This document shows, one piece after another, positions 9,056-20,047 of a stretch of DNA of 64,000 nucleotides. Position numbers and translations under genes: made by a program. Under the pieces are notes generated by a model that ran no database searches, had not been told where the DNA came from, and worked only from the letters and a program-made list of their open reading frames with translations. Source of the stretch: Arthrobacter sp. OVS8 (GTDB lineage Bacteria > Actinomycetota > Actinomycetes > Actinomycetales > Micrococcaceae); NCBI GenBank assembly GCA_028370155.1, contig CP116670.1, positions 2,294,001 through 2,358,000 on the forward strand, in the 5' to 3' direction. Each line of letters opens with the position of its first letter. The first letter of the stretch is position 1.

Positions 9056-9083
9056 CCGGCGAACTGGGGCGTTTCCGGCGAAC
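9056..9083. repeat. Right arm of the palindrome split by the IS; poxB 3' hairpin
   Basis: Inverted partner of 7474-7501. The same TTCGCCGGAAA core recurs in the dsbA-tetR gap (30696-30766) and, in part, in the hairpin at 426-495, pointing to a lineage-specific intergenic hairpin family used downstream of genes. Confidence 0.7.
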
Positions 9084-9114
9084 TCGCGGGTTTCCGGCCG
9101 CCAGGAAGGGGCTG

Positions 9115-10862
9115 TCAGCGGCGCGGGAGGTTGCGCAGGTTGCTCCGCGCCATGCTGACGGCCTCGCCGGCGCCGCGGTTGAGGACCACCTTGGACATCG
9201 CCGTGGCGAAGCCCAGGACCTGGGCGCCCTTGATCTTCGGTGGGAGGGACAGCGCCTTGGGGTCCGTGATGAGCTCCACGAGCGACGGTCCGGGGTGGGC
9301 GAAGGCTTCCCGATACGCGGCCTCAATGCGGGACGGGTCGGTGACGCGGACTGCGTGGAACCCCAGGGCGCGGGCCACCGCGGCATAGTTGGCGTCGGGC
9401 ACATCCACCCCGAAGTCCGGGAGCCCGTCCACCAGCATCTCCAGCTTGACCATGCCCAACGTGGAGTTGTTGAACACCACCACGTTGACCGGGAGCCGGT
9501 GCGCGGCAACGGTGATCAGCTCCCCAGCAGCATCGACAGGCCGCCGTCGCCCGATACCGACACAACCTGGCGCCCGGGGTAGGCCAACTGGGCGCCGATC
9601 GCGTGGGGAAGCGCGTTGGCCATGGAACCATGCAGGTAGGACCCGATCAGCCGGCGGGTTCCCAGCGGATTGATGTACCGGGCGGTCCACACATTGCACA
9701 TGCCCGTGTCCGCGGTGAAGATTGCGTGTTTGGCCGCCACCTGGTCCAGCACCGACGCCGCGTATTCGGGGTGGATCGGCTCTTTGGTCTCCACTTTGCG
9801 TGTGTAGGCGCCGACGGCCTTGTTCATCAGCCGGTCGTGCCTTTTGAGCATCGCATCGAGGAAGCGGCGGCTCTTCTTCGGCTGGATCAACGGCATCAGG
9901 GCCGCAAGGGTGGGCAGCACGTCGCCGTGGACCGCAACGTCGACGTCGGTCCGGCGGCCCAGTTTCTGCGCGGCCCGGTCCACCTGCGCCGTGCGGGTTC
10001 CCGGCAGGAACTGGTCATAGGGGAAGTCTGTGCCGAGCAGGATCAGCAGATCGGCGTCCTCGATCCCCTCAGCTGCTGCGCCGTAGCCCAGCAGCCCCGT
10101 CATTCCGATGTCGTAGGGGTTGTCGTACTGCATAAAGTCTTTGCCCCGGAGCGAGTGCCCGATCGGGGCGTTCACGGCTTCCGCGAGAGCGATGACCTCA
10201 TCGTGCGCGCCCTCGACGCCGGCACCGGCGAAGATCGCCACCTTGTCCGCAGCGTTGATGGCGTCAGCCAGTTCCCGGACGCTGGCGGGGTCCGGCACCA
10301 TCGCCGCCGGGCGGAACGCTGCGGGGGCTGGGGTTGGAGCTGCCGCCTCCAGATCCGCGATGTCACCGGGAAGGGTCACGACGGCGACGCCCCGGAGGGC
10401 GACAGCGTGCTGAATGGCGCTGTGCATGACCCTCGGGGCCTGTTCGGCGGTGCTGATCAGCTCTGAGTACACCGAGCACTCGTTGAAGAGGCGGTCCGGG
10501 TGGGTTTCCTGAAAGAAGCTGCTGCCGATCTGTTTGCTGGGAATGTGCGAGGCGATGGCCAGCACCGGTGCTCCGGAGCGGTTGGCGTCGTACAGTCCGT
10601 TGATCAGGTGCAGGTTTCCCGGACCGCAGGAACCGGCGCACACCGAGAGACGGCCGGTCAGCTGTGCCTCCGCCGCGGCCGCAAACGCCGCGGCCTCCTC
10701 ATGCCGGACGTGAATCCAGTCGATCCCGCCTTTGGCGGCACCACCCGTCTTCCGGACGGCGTCGACTATCGGGTTCAGGCTGTCGCCGACAATCCCGTAG
10801 ATTCGCTGCACGCCGGCGGCTTGAAGTTGTTCGATGAGCTGGGTCGCAAGTTCCTGGGCCAT
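9115..10862 (-). CDS. poxB: Pyruvate dehydrogenase (quinone)/pyruvate oxidase, frameshifted
   Basis: ThDP- and FAD-dependent peripheral membrane enzyme converting pyruvate to acetate and CO2 with electrons passed to quinone. It starts MAQELATQLIEQLQAAGVQR IYGIVGDSLNPIVDAVRK. The ThDP-activating Glu lies in VRHEEAAAFAAAAEAQLTG; other blocks are CAGSCGPGNLHLINGLYDA, HIPSKQIGSSFFQETHP, LRGKDFMQYDNPYDIGMTGL, and the Mg-ThDP motif GDGGLSMLLGELITVA...FNNSTLGMVK. One more C in the C4 run at 9522-9525 (plus strand) restores the ThDP motif. About 582 residues corrected, slightly above E. coli PoxB (572). Close to ramB/aceA/aceB, which fits acetate turnover. Confidence 0.88.
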
Positions 10863-11079
10863 GGGTGCACACTCCCGCGAGGTGGGTCGATGAGCTGACA
10901 CTGGCCAATATAGTCCGCCCGCCTTGGCGCGGGTTCCAAGGGTGAAGGGTGGCAGCGTCCTGCAGGTCGCCCGGAGGGGCCGTTTTCCACATACGGCTGG
11001 CGCACGATTGAGGCCCTGGGTTCCCACTCGTAGCGTTTTCGGTAGGCAGTCCGCCTCACTTCCACCGTAAGGATTGATT

Positions 11080-11517
11080 GTGGCCAATAAACCCCGGCGC
11101 CGTCCGGCACGTCGAAGCTCTGGAGGGCACCAGTCCGGGAAACCAGCCGGCCGTCCAAGTGCCCGAGCGTCGCGTCAGGACCAGGCACTGGGTTCCCTAA
11201 TCGCATTTATGACGTGGCATCGCGAGCGCGGGACCTTGCCGGAACCTATCGTGCTGGTGCAGTTGTTCACATTCTTACCGATTTATACCAATGCCTCCGG
11301 CGGCCAGGTAACCGCCATGGACCCCGTACGCATAGCCAAGTTCGTCGATGCGTTGGATGAGGGTGATGACGGCCTGGCACCGCTTTTCTGCGCTTCCCTT
11401 CGTGAATTTCTACATTTTCTGAGGGAAACGGGCCGCTGGTCCGGGAGCGAAGTACGCTATCGGAATTTACATCGCGTCCTGTCACCCCGGATACCCCTAG
11501 AAAATGCTGAGACGTAG
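11080..11517 (+). CDS. Hypothetical protein
   Basis: 145 residues, function not recognised. GTG start chosen because AAGGA lies 6-10 nt upstream. An Arg/Pro/Ser-rich, basic N-terminus (MANKPRRRPARRSSGGHQSG) is followed by a compact helical domain: ALGSLIAFMTWHRERGTLPE, VLVQLFTFLPIYTNASGG, DPVRIAKFVDALDEGDDG, LFCASLREFLHFLRETGRWS. The helical part loosely recalls SAM-like N-terminal domains of tyrosine recombinases, but there is no catalytic domain. Local AT content is higher than in neighbouring genes. It could be a DNA-binding accessory protein; that is speculative. Confidence 0.45.
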   Translation: MANKPRRRPARRSSGGHQSGKPAGRPSARASRQDQALGSLIAFMTWHRERGTLPEPIVLVQLFTFLPIYTNASGGQVTAMDPVRIAKFVDALDEGDDGLAPLFCASLREFLHFLRETGRWSGSEVRYRNLHRVLSPRIPLENAET

Positions 11518-11568
11518 GGCAAGCGAGCCGGCGACGGGCAAAAGGTAGCGTCGTGGACGGGGTTGCAA

Positions 11569-13053
11569 TCAGCTGCCGGAGTGCGCCTGCAGGAAGGAGT
11601 ACACCTCTGTCTCGTCCACACCGGGGAAGGCGCCCGGGGGCATCGCGGCGAGCAGGTGGGAGTGCGCCCGCGCTGAGGGCCAGGCGTTTCCGGCCCACTC
11701 GGCGGTCAGGGCGACCGGCGGCCGCCGGCAGCAGCTTTCATCCGGGCAGGTGGATTTGGACCGCTCCGTGGTGTCGCGGCCGCGGAACCACTTCACCTGC
11801 GCGTAGGGAACCCCAACGGACAGTGAAAACTCGCCGTTGGCAGATCGCTCGGTCCGTGCCGTGCACCAGTAGGTCCCCGCCGGGGTGTCCGTGTACTGGT
11901 TGTAGGCGCTGAACTTGTCCGGCACGTCGAAAACCACCCGGGACGTCCAGTTCTTGCACGACGGCTGGCCCTCAATGGCGCCGGTGTGGTCCTGCGGGAA
12001 CGTCACGCCGTCGTTCTCGTACGCCTTGTAGATGATGCCGCTCTTGTGCGTCTTCTGGAAGTGCGTGCGGATGTCCAGGTGCTGGGTGGCGAGGTTGGTG
12101 AAGCGGTGCGCGGCCGTCTCGTAGGACACGGCGAAGGCGTCCCGGATGTCCTCAACCGCGATTTCCTTCGCCTGTTTGGCCCTCTGCAGGAATTCCACCG
12201 TGGCCTGCTCGGGCAGCAGGAGCGCGGCGGCGAAGTAGTTCGTGGCCACACGCTGCATCAGGAAATCGCCGTAGTTGGTGGGCGTTTGGTGGCCCAGGAC
12301 GTAATGGCCCAGCGCCTGCAGCAGCACCGACCGCGGGTCGTGGTCGCTCCGTGCGTTCTGGGTGAGGTAAATCCGGCGGTTCTTCAGGTCGGTCACCGAG
12401 CGGGTGGAGTGCGGCAGGTCGCCCACGTGATGGAGGCTGAACCCGAGGTGCCCGGCAATGTCCGCGATGACATGGTGGGACAGCGGGCCGCTCGTGTGCC
12501 CCACGGACGCCAGCACCTTCTGCGCCTCGGCCTCGTACTCTGGGAAGTAGTTGTTCCGTTCGCGCATCATGGCGCGCAGTTCCCCGTTCGCACGCCGGGC
12601 CTCTTCCGGCGTCGCGACCTGCTCGTTGAGCCGGCGTTCCAGCTCGTGCTGCAGCCCCACCATGGACTCGAGCACATCCATCGGAAGCCGCGAGCTGATG
12701 CGGATCTTGGGCAGGTTCAGGGACTCGTAAATGGGGCTGCGCTGGTAGCGTTCCAGCTCGATTTCAAGGGCAGCCCGGCGGTTGGGCGGCTCCGCACCGA
12801 GCAGTTCGTCGATGCTCACGCCGAGGGCCGCCGCAAGCTGCTGGAGCAGGCCCAGTTTCGGCTCGCGTTTGCCGTTCTCGATCAGGCTCAGCTGGCTCGG
12901 AGCGGTTCCCACGGTGGCGCTGAGGTCATCGAGCGTGAGCCCGGCGGCTTTGCGGAGGTGGCGGACGCGGCGGCCCATGCTGATGACGTCCACCTCCGGA
13001 CCGGCGGGCGCGGACGGCGAGGAGACGGGGCGGTTCCAGCTGGCGGGATGCAT
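11569..13053 (-). CDS. ramB: RamB-type XRE transcriptional regulator of acetate metabolism
   Basis: Short-chain fatty-acid regulator family: N-terminal Cro/C1 HTH (VRHLRKAAGLTLDDLSATVG, SQLSLIENGKREPKLGLLQQ), a long central region, an ImmA/IrrE-like metallopeptidase segment with LLQALGHYVLGHQTPTNYGD, and a C-terminal DUF2083-type domain with conserved cysteines (YWCTARTER, STCPDESCCRRPP). Intact, about 494 residues, close to C. glutamicum RamB, which represses/activates aceA, aceB and acetate genes. It is divergent from aceA over a short repeat-rich region, the expected arrangement. An upstream ATG at 13080 is possible; I prefer 13053, nearer the HTH. Confidence 0.88.
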   Translation of the reverse strand: MHPASWNRPVSSPSAPAGPEVDVISMGRRVRHLRKAAGLTLDDLSATVGTAPSQLSLIENGKREPKLGLLQQLAAALGVSIDELLGAEPPNRRAALEIELERYQRSPIYESLNLPKIRISSRLPMDVLESMVGLQHELERRLNEQVATPEEARRANGELRAMMRERNNYFPEYEAEAQKVLASVGHTSGPLSHHVIADIAGHLGFSLHHVGDLPHSTRSVTDLKNRRIYLTQNARSDHDPRSVLLQALGHYVLGHQTPTNYGDFLMQRVATNYFAAALLLPEQATVEFLQRAKQAKEIAVEDIRDAFAVSYETAAHRFTNLATQHLDIRTHFQKTHKSGIIYKAYENDGVTFPQDHTGAIEGQPSCKNWTSRVVFDVPDKFSAYNQYTDTPAGTYWCTARTERSANGEFSLSVGVPYAQVKWFRGRDTTERSKSTCPDESCCRRPPVALTAEWAGNAWPSARAHSHLLAAMPPGAFPGVDETEVYSFLQAHSGS

Positions 13054-13130
13054 TTCTTGAGAATACGCGAAGAAGTGCATTTCTTTCCATACTTTTAGTC
13101 TAGAAAGCCCCTTGAAAGTACAGAAAAGTA
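13049..13130. promoter_or_regulatory. ramB-aceA divergent control region with repeated boxes
   Basis: Two exact TGCATTTCTT direct repeats (13049-13058, 13077-13086, 28 bp apart) overlap the ramB start. Closer to aceA are three copies of a GAAA(A)GTA box: inverted at 13090-13098, direct at 13114-13120 and 13123-13130. Their position between a RamB homologue and its classic target makes them candidate RamB operators. The boxes only loosely resemble the corynebacterial AAAGTTTGC-type site, so assignment is inference. Confidence 0.5.
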
Positions 13131-13222
13131 GGTCTTACGGAAAGATTCACCGTCCGGGAACAACCAGCCAGGATCTGCAGAGACGCAGACTGGCCGGCCC
13201 GGACCCCACCAAGGAGACAAAG

Positions 13223-14536
13223 ATGACTGCAGCATTTGAGCCCACCCAGACGCCCGAACAGCAGGCCGCCGCCCTGGAGCTCGAGTGGGCTGCCAACCCG
13301 CGCTGGGAAGGTGTCACCCGGGACTACAAGGCCTCCGACGTCGTCCGCCTCCGCGGCCGCGTCTCCGAGGAGCACACCCTGGCCCGCCGCGGTTCCGAGA
13401 AGCTGTGGAAGCAGCTCACCGAAGAGCACCAGGAAGGCAAGTACACCAACGCCTTGGGCGCCTTGACCGGAAACCAGGCCGTGCAGCAGGTCAAGGCCGG
13501 CCTCCGCGCCATCTACCTTTCCGGCTGGCAGGTCGCCGCCGATGCCAACAACTCCGGCCACACTTACCCGGACCAGTCCCTCTACCCGGCCAACTCGGTG
13601 CCCACCGTGGTCCGCCGCATCAACAATGCCCTGCTCCGCGCCGACCAGATCGAGTTCTCCGAGGGCGTCCAGACCGTCGAGGACTGGATGGTCCCGATCG
13701 TCGCCGATGCCGAGGCCGGCTTCGGCGGCCCGCTCAACGCCTACGAGCTGATGAAGTCCATGATCCAGGCCGGCGCCTCGGGCGTGCACTGGGAAGACCA
13801 GCTCGCCTCGGAGAAGAAATGCGGCCACCTCGGCGGCAAGGTCCTGATCCCCAGCCAGCAGCACGTCCGCACCCTGAATGCCGCCCGCCTGGCAGCCGAC
13901 GTCGCCGGCACGCCGTCGGTCATCATCGCCCGCACCGACGCCGAAGCAGCAACCCTGATCACGTCCGACGTCGACGAGCGCGACCAGGAATTCATCACCG
14001 GCGAGCGCACCGCCGAGGGCTTCTACAAGGTCCGCAACGGGATCGAACCGTGCATCGCCCGCGCCAAGGCCTACGCCCCGTACTCCGACCTCATCTGGAT
14101 GGAGACGGGCACCCCGGACCTGGAGCTGGCCCGCAAGTTCGCCGAAGCCGTCAAGGCCGACTTCCCGGACCAGATGCTCTCCTACAACTGCTCCCCGTCG
14201 TTCAACTGGAAGAAGCACCTCGATGACGCCACGATCGCCAAGTTCCAGCGCGAACTCGGCGCCATGGGCTTCACTTTCCAGTTCATCACCCTGGCCGGCT
14301 TCCATGCCCTGAACTACTCGATGTTCGACCTCGCCCACGGCTACGCCCGTGAAGGCATGAGCGCCTACGTCGAGCTGCAGGAGAAGGAATTCGCCTCCGA
14401 ATCCCGCGGCTACACCGCCACCAAGCACCAGCGCGAAGTCGGCACCGGCTACTTCGACGACATCGCCACCGCGCTCAACCCGAACGCATCCACCCTCGCC
14501 TTGGTCGGATCGACCGAAGAGGGCCAATTCCACTAA
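13223..14536 (+). CDS. aceA: Isocitrate lyase
   Basis: First glyoxylate-shunt enzyme: isocitrate to glyoxylate plus succinate, cytoplasmic, Mg2+-dependent. 437 residues, intact. Catalytic signature [16 protein letters not shown] with the active-site Cys; Mg/substrate blocks [59 protein letters not shown], and [12 protein letters not shown]. Start fixed by AAGGAG at 13211-13216. Divergent from ramB and followed by a hairpin, then aceB, so aceA and aceB are probably separate transcripts under shared control. Codon use is strongly biased to C/G-ending codons, consistent with high expression on acetate. Confidence 0.97.
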   Translation: MTAAFEPTQTPEQQAAALELEWAANPRWEGVTRDYKASDVVRLRGRVSEEHTLARRGSEKLWKQLTEEHQEGKYTNALGALTGNQAVQQVKAGLRAIYLSGWQVAADANNSGHTYPDQSLYPANSVPTVVRRINNALLRADQIEFSEGVQTVEDWMVPIVADAEAGFGGPLNAYELMKSMIQAGASGVHWEDQLASEKKCGHLGGKVLIPSQQHVRTLNAARLAADVAGTPSVIIARTDAEAATLITSDVDERDQEFITGERTAEGFYKVRNGIEPCIARAKAYAPYSDLIWMETGTPDLELARKFAEAVKADFPDQMLSYNCSPSFNWKKHLDDATIAKFQRELGAMGFTFQFITLAGFHALNYSMFDLAHGYAREGMSAYVELQEKEFASESRGYTATKHQREVGTGYFDDIATALNPNASTLALVGSTEEGQFH

Positions 14537-14591
14537 CGCTTACGACGGCGGCAGCTCCGCCGGCGGTCCGAACACTCCTCCGCGTGCTATT

Positions 14592-14640
14592 CCCCATTGC
14601 CGCCTTCCCCACTACGCACCTGGGCGGGGCGGCAATGGGG
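14592..14640. terminator. Hairpin downstream of aceA
   Basis: Perfect 13-bp inverted repeat CCCCATTGCCGCC (14592-14604) with GGCGGCAATGGGG (14628-14640), between aceA and aceB. Likely terminator or attenuator separating the two shunt genes. Confidence 0.7.
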
Positions 14641-14732
14641 CCCCTTTACGCACGCTTCCGGAGCATCCGGCCCGCCGCCTCCAGCGCACGTCACCACTCG
14701 CCGTCGTTCTTCCTATATAGGAGAGATTTGAA

Positions 14733-16396
<1,664 letters not shown>

Positions 16397-16523
16397 GTTC
16401 GGTCCGGTAGCACCGGACCGTACGGAATTCCGTTCGCTGGGCTGCCATGCCCTTCGCAACAGGCACCCCGAGATCCGGGGCGGCGGCCCGGCGACGGAAA
16501 ACCCTCTGAATCGACAACGGCGT

Positions 16524-16580
16524 CGAGGTGACAGTTAAAGCCCATGTTCCTTGCGGACATGGGCTTTAACTGTCACCTCG
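16524..16580. terminator. Perfect 24-bp hairpin between convergent genes
   Basis: CGAGGTGACAGTTAAAGCCC plus ATGT (16524-16547) pairs perfectly with 16557-16580 around a 9-nt loop. It lies between aceB and the convergent MFS gene and should terminate both directions. Confidence 0.85.
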
Positions 16581-16616
16581 GCGGTTCGCCCCGCGCCCCC
16601 AGAACCCCGACGCCGG

Positions 16617-17809
16617 TCAGTGCGCCTTCGGTACGTGGCGCAGCGAGAGCCCGGTCCCGACCATGAACAGCGCCACCGATCCGAGCACCATCAGCAGCGG
16701 CCCGGTCCAGGATCCGGTGACGCCGTTGACGTAGCCCAGCAGGGTCGGCGCCAGGGCACCGAAGGAGTAGCCCACCCCTGGACGACGGCGGACATCCGGC
16801 CCGCCGAGGCCTGGTCCCGGGCCAGCCGGATGATGGCGATGAAGATCAGTGTGATGCCGCCGCCCTGGGCGACGCCGCCAAACGAGGACCACAGCCACCA
16901 CAGCTCCGGGGCCAGCAGCAGGCCCGCGGGAACGGTTACCCACAGCAGTCCGAGGGTGAGGCCGACCGCCGTCGTACTGGCGAAACGGGCCGCGAGCGGA
17001 ACGCCCAGCCCGCCCACGATGGCCAGTATCTGGAACAGCGAGGACCCGGCCCCGGCCTGTGCTGCCGTCATGCCGAGTTCGTCCGCGAGGATGCTGGGCA
17101 GCCAGGCGGTCACACCGTAGTAGGAAAACGCCTGCCCGGCGAAGCCCGCGGTGAGCCCCACCGTGATCCAGCGCGACGCCCGCCTAATCCCGGCGCGGGC
17201 GGGCTCCGGCTCGGGGACCGGTTCGGGGCGGAACGCCCGGCGGCCGAACGCGAGAACCCAGACAACCAAAGCTGCGACGGCGAAAAGTCCGCTGGCGGCC
17301 AGGGCCAGCCGCCAGCCGAACAGCTCGGCCAGCGGCGCCATCACCATGGCGGTGATGAACGAGCCGATGTTGAGGGCGGCGGTGTAGATGCCCATCGCCG
17401 TGCCCTGCCGGGCGGGCGCGAAGTCGCGCCGGATGATCAGCGGCACGGCAATGTTGCCGATCGTGATGGCGACGCCCAGAATCACCGTGCCGAGCATTAC
17501 GACGGCGCCGTTGCCCGCCGAACGCACAATCACCCCCAGCAGCACGCCCAGGAGCGTGAGCGTGATGGCGACTTCCGCGCCGAGTTTGCGCCCCGCCAGC
17601 GAGGCGAGCGGTGAAGCAAGGGCGAAGCACAGCACCGGGATGCCCGTCAGGAGTCCCAGTTCCACCGGGGAGAAGCCGAGTTCCTGCTGCATCAGGCCCA
17701 CCACCGGTGCGACGGCCACGAACGGGCCGCGCATGTTCAGGGCAATGAGCCCGATGGCGGCCAGCAGGATCCAGCTGCGCGGCACCTTGGCCAGGACGCT
17801 GGCGCTCAC
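16617..17809 (-). CDS. CynX/NimT-type MFS transporter, frameshifted
   Basis: Twelve-TM major facilitator of the cyanate/nitroimidazole (CynX/NimT) group. N-terminal LIALNMRGPFVAVAPVVGLM and LGFSPVELGLLTGIPVLCFA are typical. Further blocks are LGVAITIGNIAVPLIIRRDF, GTAMGIYTAALNIGSFITA, and in the second half FYGVTAWLPSILADELGM-like SYYGVTAWLPSILADELGMT. The frame breaks at SAVVQG; one more C in C4 16775-16778 (plus strand) restores VGYSFGALAPTLLGYVNGVT. About 397 residues. Convergent with aceB and tail-to-head with the ROK gene upstream. Substrate unknown. Confidence 0.83.
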
Positions 17810-17919
17810 GGGTGCCGCGGCTCGGCCGGCGGGCAGAAATATGCTTTCATCAGTCCCATTGCTATCACGCGCCCCGGCCGGAGGCGCCGATTATGACACC
17901 CGCGGGGTTCCGGCCGTCG

Positions 17920-19130
17920 TCAGCCCGTGGCCTGCAGCGTCGCCTCGATCACCGCGGGCGAGAGCACATACTGCGTCACCATCTGGCTGGCGCCCAGGAT
18001 GGCGGCCTGGTCCCCCGCCATGGACAGGCCGATCCGCAGATGCGTGGTGGCCAGCGGCAGCGAGCGCCGGTAGACCACCTCACGGACGCCGGCCATAAGG
18101 TGTTCGCCGGCCTGGCCCAGGCTTCCGCCGATCACGATGACGGACGGATTGAGCAGGTTCACCACGGTGGCCAGTACGTCCCCGAGGTCGCGGCCGGCCT
18201 GGCGCAGGGCCTGGATGGCCTGCAGGTTTCCTCGGCCACCAGGCGCAGCACGTCGCCGCCGTTGTCCGCGTCCAGGCCCTGAAGGGTCAGGGTGTGCGCG
18301 ACGGCGGGGCCGGACGCGAGCGCCTCAAGGCAGCCGAAGTTTCCGCACCGGCAGAGCACGTCGTCGCCGCGCGGCACCCGGACATGGCCGAGGTCCCCGG
18401 CCGTGCCGTTGGCGCCGCGCTGCAGCTGGCCGCTGCTGATGATGCCGGCACCGATTCCGGTGGCGACTTTGATGAACAGGAAGTTGTCGTGCTCCGGCCA
18501 GTAGGACGTCTGCTCGCCCAGGGCCATGATGTTGACATCGTTGTCCACCAGCACGGGAACGGGCAGCGAGCGCTGGACGCGCCGGACGACGTCGAACCCG
18601 TCCCAGCCGGGCATGATCGGCGGCTTCACCGGCATCCCGCTGGCGTGCTCCACGGGACCGGGCAGGCCGATGCCGATGCCGGCGAGGTCATCCAGGCCGC
18701 GGCCGGCCTGGCTGAGCAGTTTGGTCCCTTCCGCAACGACGCGGTCCAGCACGGGCTCCGGGCCGTCGGCGATGTCCTGGCTCAGCCGGCGTTCCGCGAG
18801 CACCGTTCCGCCCAGGTCCGTGACGGCGATGATCACGTGGGTGGCGCCGACGTCCACCGCCAGCACCACACGGGCGGCGGGATTGAAGGCAAAGCGCGAC
18901 GGCGGCCGGCCGCCGCTGGAACTGGCCTCGCCGGCCGGTCCGACCAGTCCCGAGTGCATCAGCGCGTCAATCCGGGAGGCGACGGTTGAGCGCGCCAGGC
19001 CGGTGGTGAGGGCCAGCTCGGCGCGCGTGCGGGCCTTGCCGTCGCGCAGCAACTGGAACAGGTCACCGGCCCGGGACAGACTGCCGGCGGCCTCGGGGGC
19101 AGCAGGTTCGGCGCCGGCGGGTGTGGTCAT
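17920..19130 (-). CDS. ROK-family transcriptional repressor, frameshifted
   Basis: Sugar-responsive repressor: winged HTH (SRAGDLFQLLRDGKARTRAE, LARSTVASRIDALMHSGLVG) fused to a sugar-kinase-like domain with VVLAVDVGATHVIIAVTDLG, VLVDNDVNIMALGEQ, ATGIGAGIISSGQLQRGANG and the ROK zinc motif CRCGNFGCLEA. A base is missing near 18226-18230 (VAEE then LQAIQALRQAGRDLGDVLAT), after which the normal ending NLLNPSVIVIGGSLGQAGEH continues. About 403 residues. Divergent from the sugar operon starting at 19308, so it most likely represses it, with the imported sugar or an intermediate as inducer. Confidence 0.88.
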
Positions 19131-19202
19131 GAGTCAGTGATAGCACGCGGCACTTCTGCATGTCACGCTCGAAGAATCTGGAACCTGAGTTTCAACTTTT
19201 GC

Positions 19203-19240
19203 TTGACGCTCGGCAGAAGTAGTCCTAGCTTGGATCTAGG
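19203..19240 (+). promoter_or_regulatory. Sugar operon promoter with candidate ROK operator
   Basis: TTGACG (19203-19208) is followed 17 bp later by TAGCTT (19226-19231), a reasonable sigma-70-type promoter. CCTAG-N7-CTAGG (19224-19240) is an inverted repeat overlapping the -10 and is a good candidate operator for the divergent ROK protein. GAGGAGA at 19297-19303 is the ribosome binding site of the first gene. Confidence 0.5.
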
Positions 19241-19307
19241 GCAACCCACCGATCCGGGTCGCCCCTCGGGCCCGCTGCAGCTCACACCCCAACGACGAGG
19301 AGAGACA

Positions 19308-20047
19308 GTGCCATACTCGATCCAGCTCTATACGGTCCGAAGGGCCCTGGAAGAGGATCTGGCCGGAACGATCCAGCGCCTGGCCGGGATCGGCTTCACC
19401 ATGGTTGAGCCTTACCATTTCGTCGCCAAGGCCGCTGACCTGCAGCAGGCCATGGCTGAGAACAACCTCACCGCCCCGTCCGGCCACGCTCCCTGCTGAG
19501 CGATGACCAGGACGCCATCTTTGCCGCCGCCCGGCAGCTGGGCATCGGAACCGTGATCGAGCCCTTTGTGCCGGACGAGCGCTGGAAAACCCTCGACGAC
19601 ATCAAGGACACCGCTGCGCGGCTCAACGCCGCTGCCGCCAAGGGCGCCGGCTACGGCGTCCGCGTCGGCTACCACAATCACTGGTGGGAAGTTGAGTCCG
19701 TGATCAACGGCAAGACCGCGCTGGAGCACCTCGCGGACCATCTTGACCCCGGAATCGTCCTGGAACTCGACACCTACTGGGCCGCCGTGGGCGGACAGAA
19801 CCCCGTCGAACTTTTGGCCCGCCTGGGTGACCGGGTGAAGTTCATCCACATCAAGGACGGCCCCGTCACCGCGGACCCCTCCGGCCAGCTCGCCGTGGGC
19901 GACGGCAAGATGCCCATCTGGGATGTCCTGGACGCCGCCGGGTCCCTTGAGGTCGGCGTGATCGAACTCGACGAATTCCAGGGCGACATGTTCGATGCCG
20001 TGACGGACAGTTTCAGGTACCTCAGCGCCGGGAAGGCCTCCGTATGA
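19308..20047 (+). CDS. TIM-barrel sugar phosphate isomerase/epimerase-like enzyme, frameshifted
   Basis: First gene of the operon; AP-endonuclease-2/xylose-isomerase-like TIM barrel. GTG start behind GAGGAGA. Sequence: VPYSIQLYTVRRALEEDLAG, GFTMVEPYHFV, VGYHNHWWEVESVI (metal-binding His region), VLELDTYWAAVGGQNPVELL, VKFIHIKDGPVTADPSGQLA, VGDGKMPIWDVL, GVIELDEFQGDMFDAV. These supply the Glu/Asp/His set of a divalent-metal sugar isomerase, dehydratase or eliminase. A base is missing in the C3 run at 19491-19493 (GHAPLLSDDQDAIF). About 246 residues. IolE-, IolI- and LgdB-type activities all fall in this family, so the reaction is not fixed by sequence. Confidence 0.8.

Noticed and set aside
13100..14533. 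Long minus-strand open frame opposite aceA
   Set aside because: Shadow of a GC-biased highly expressed gene; no family resemblance and no start signal.
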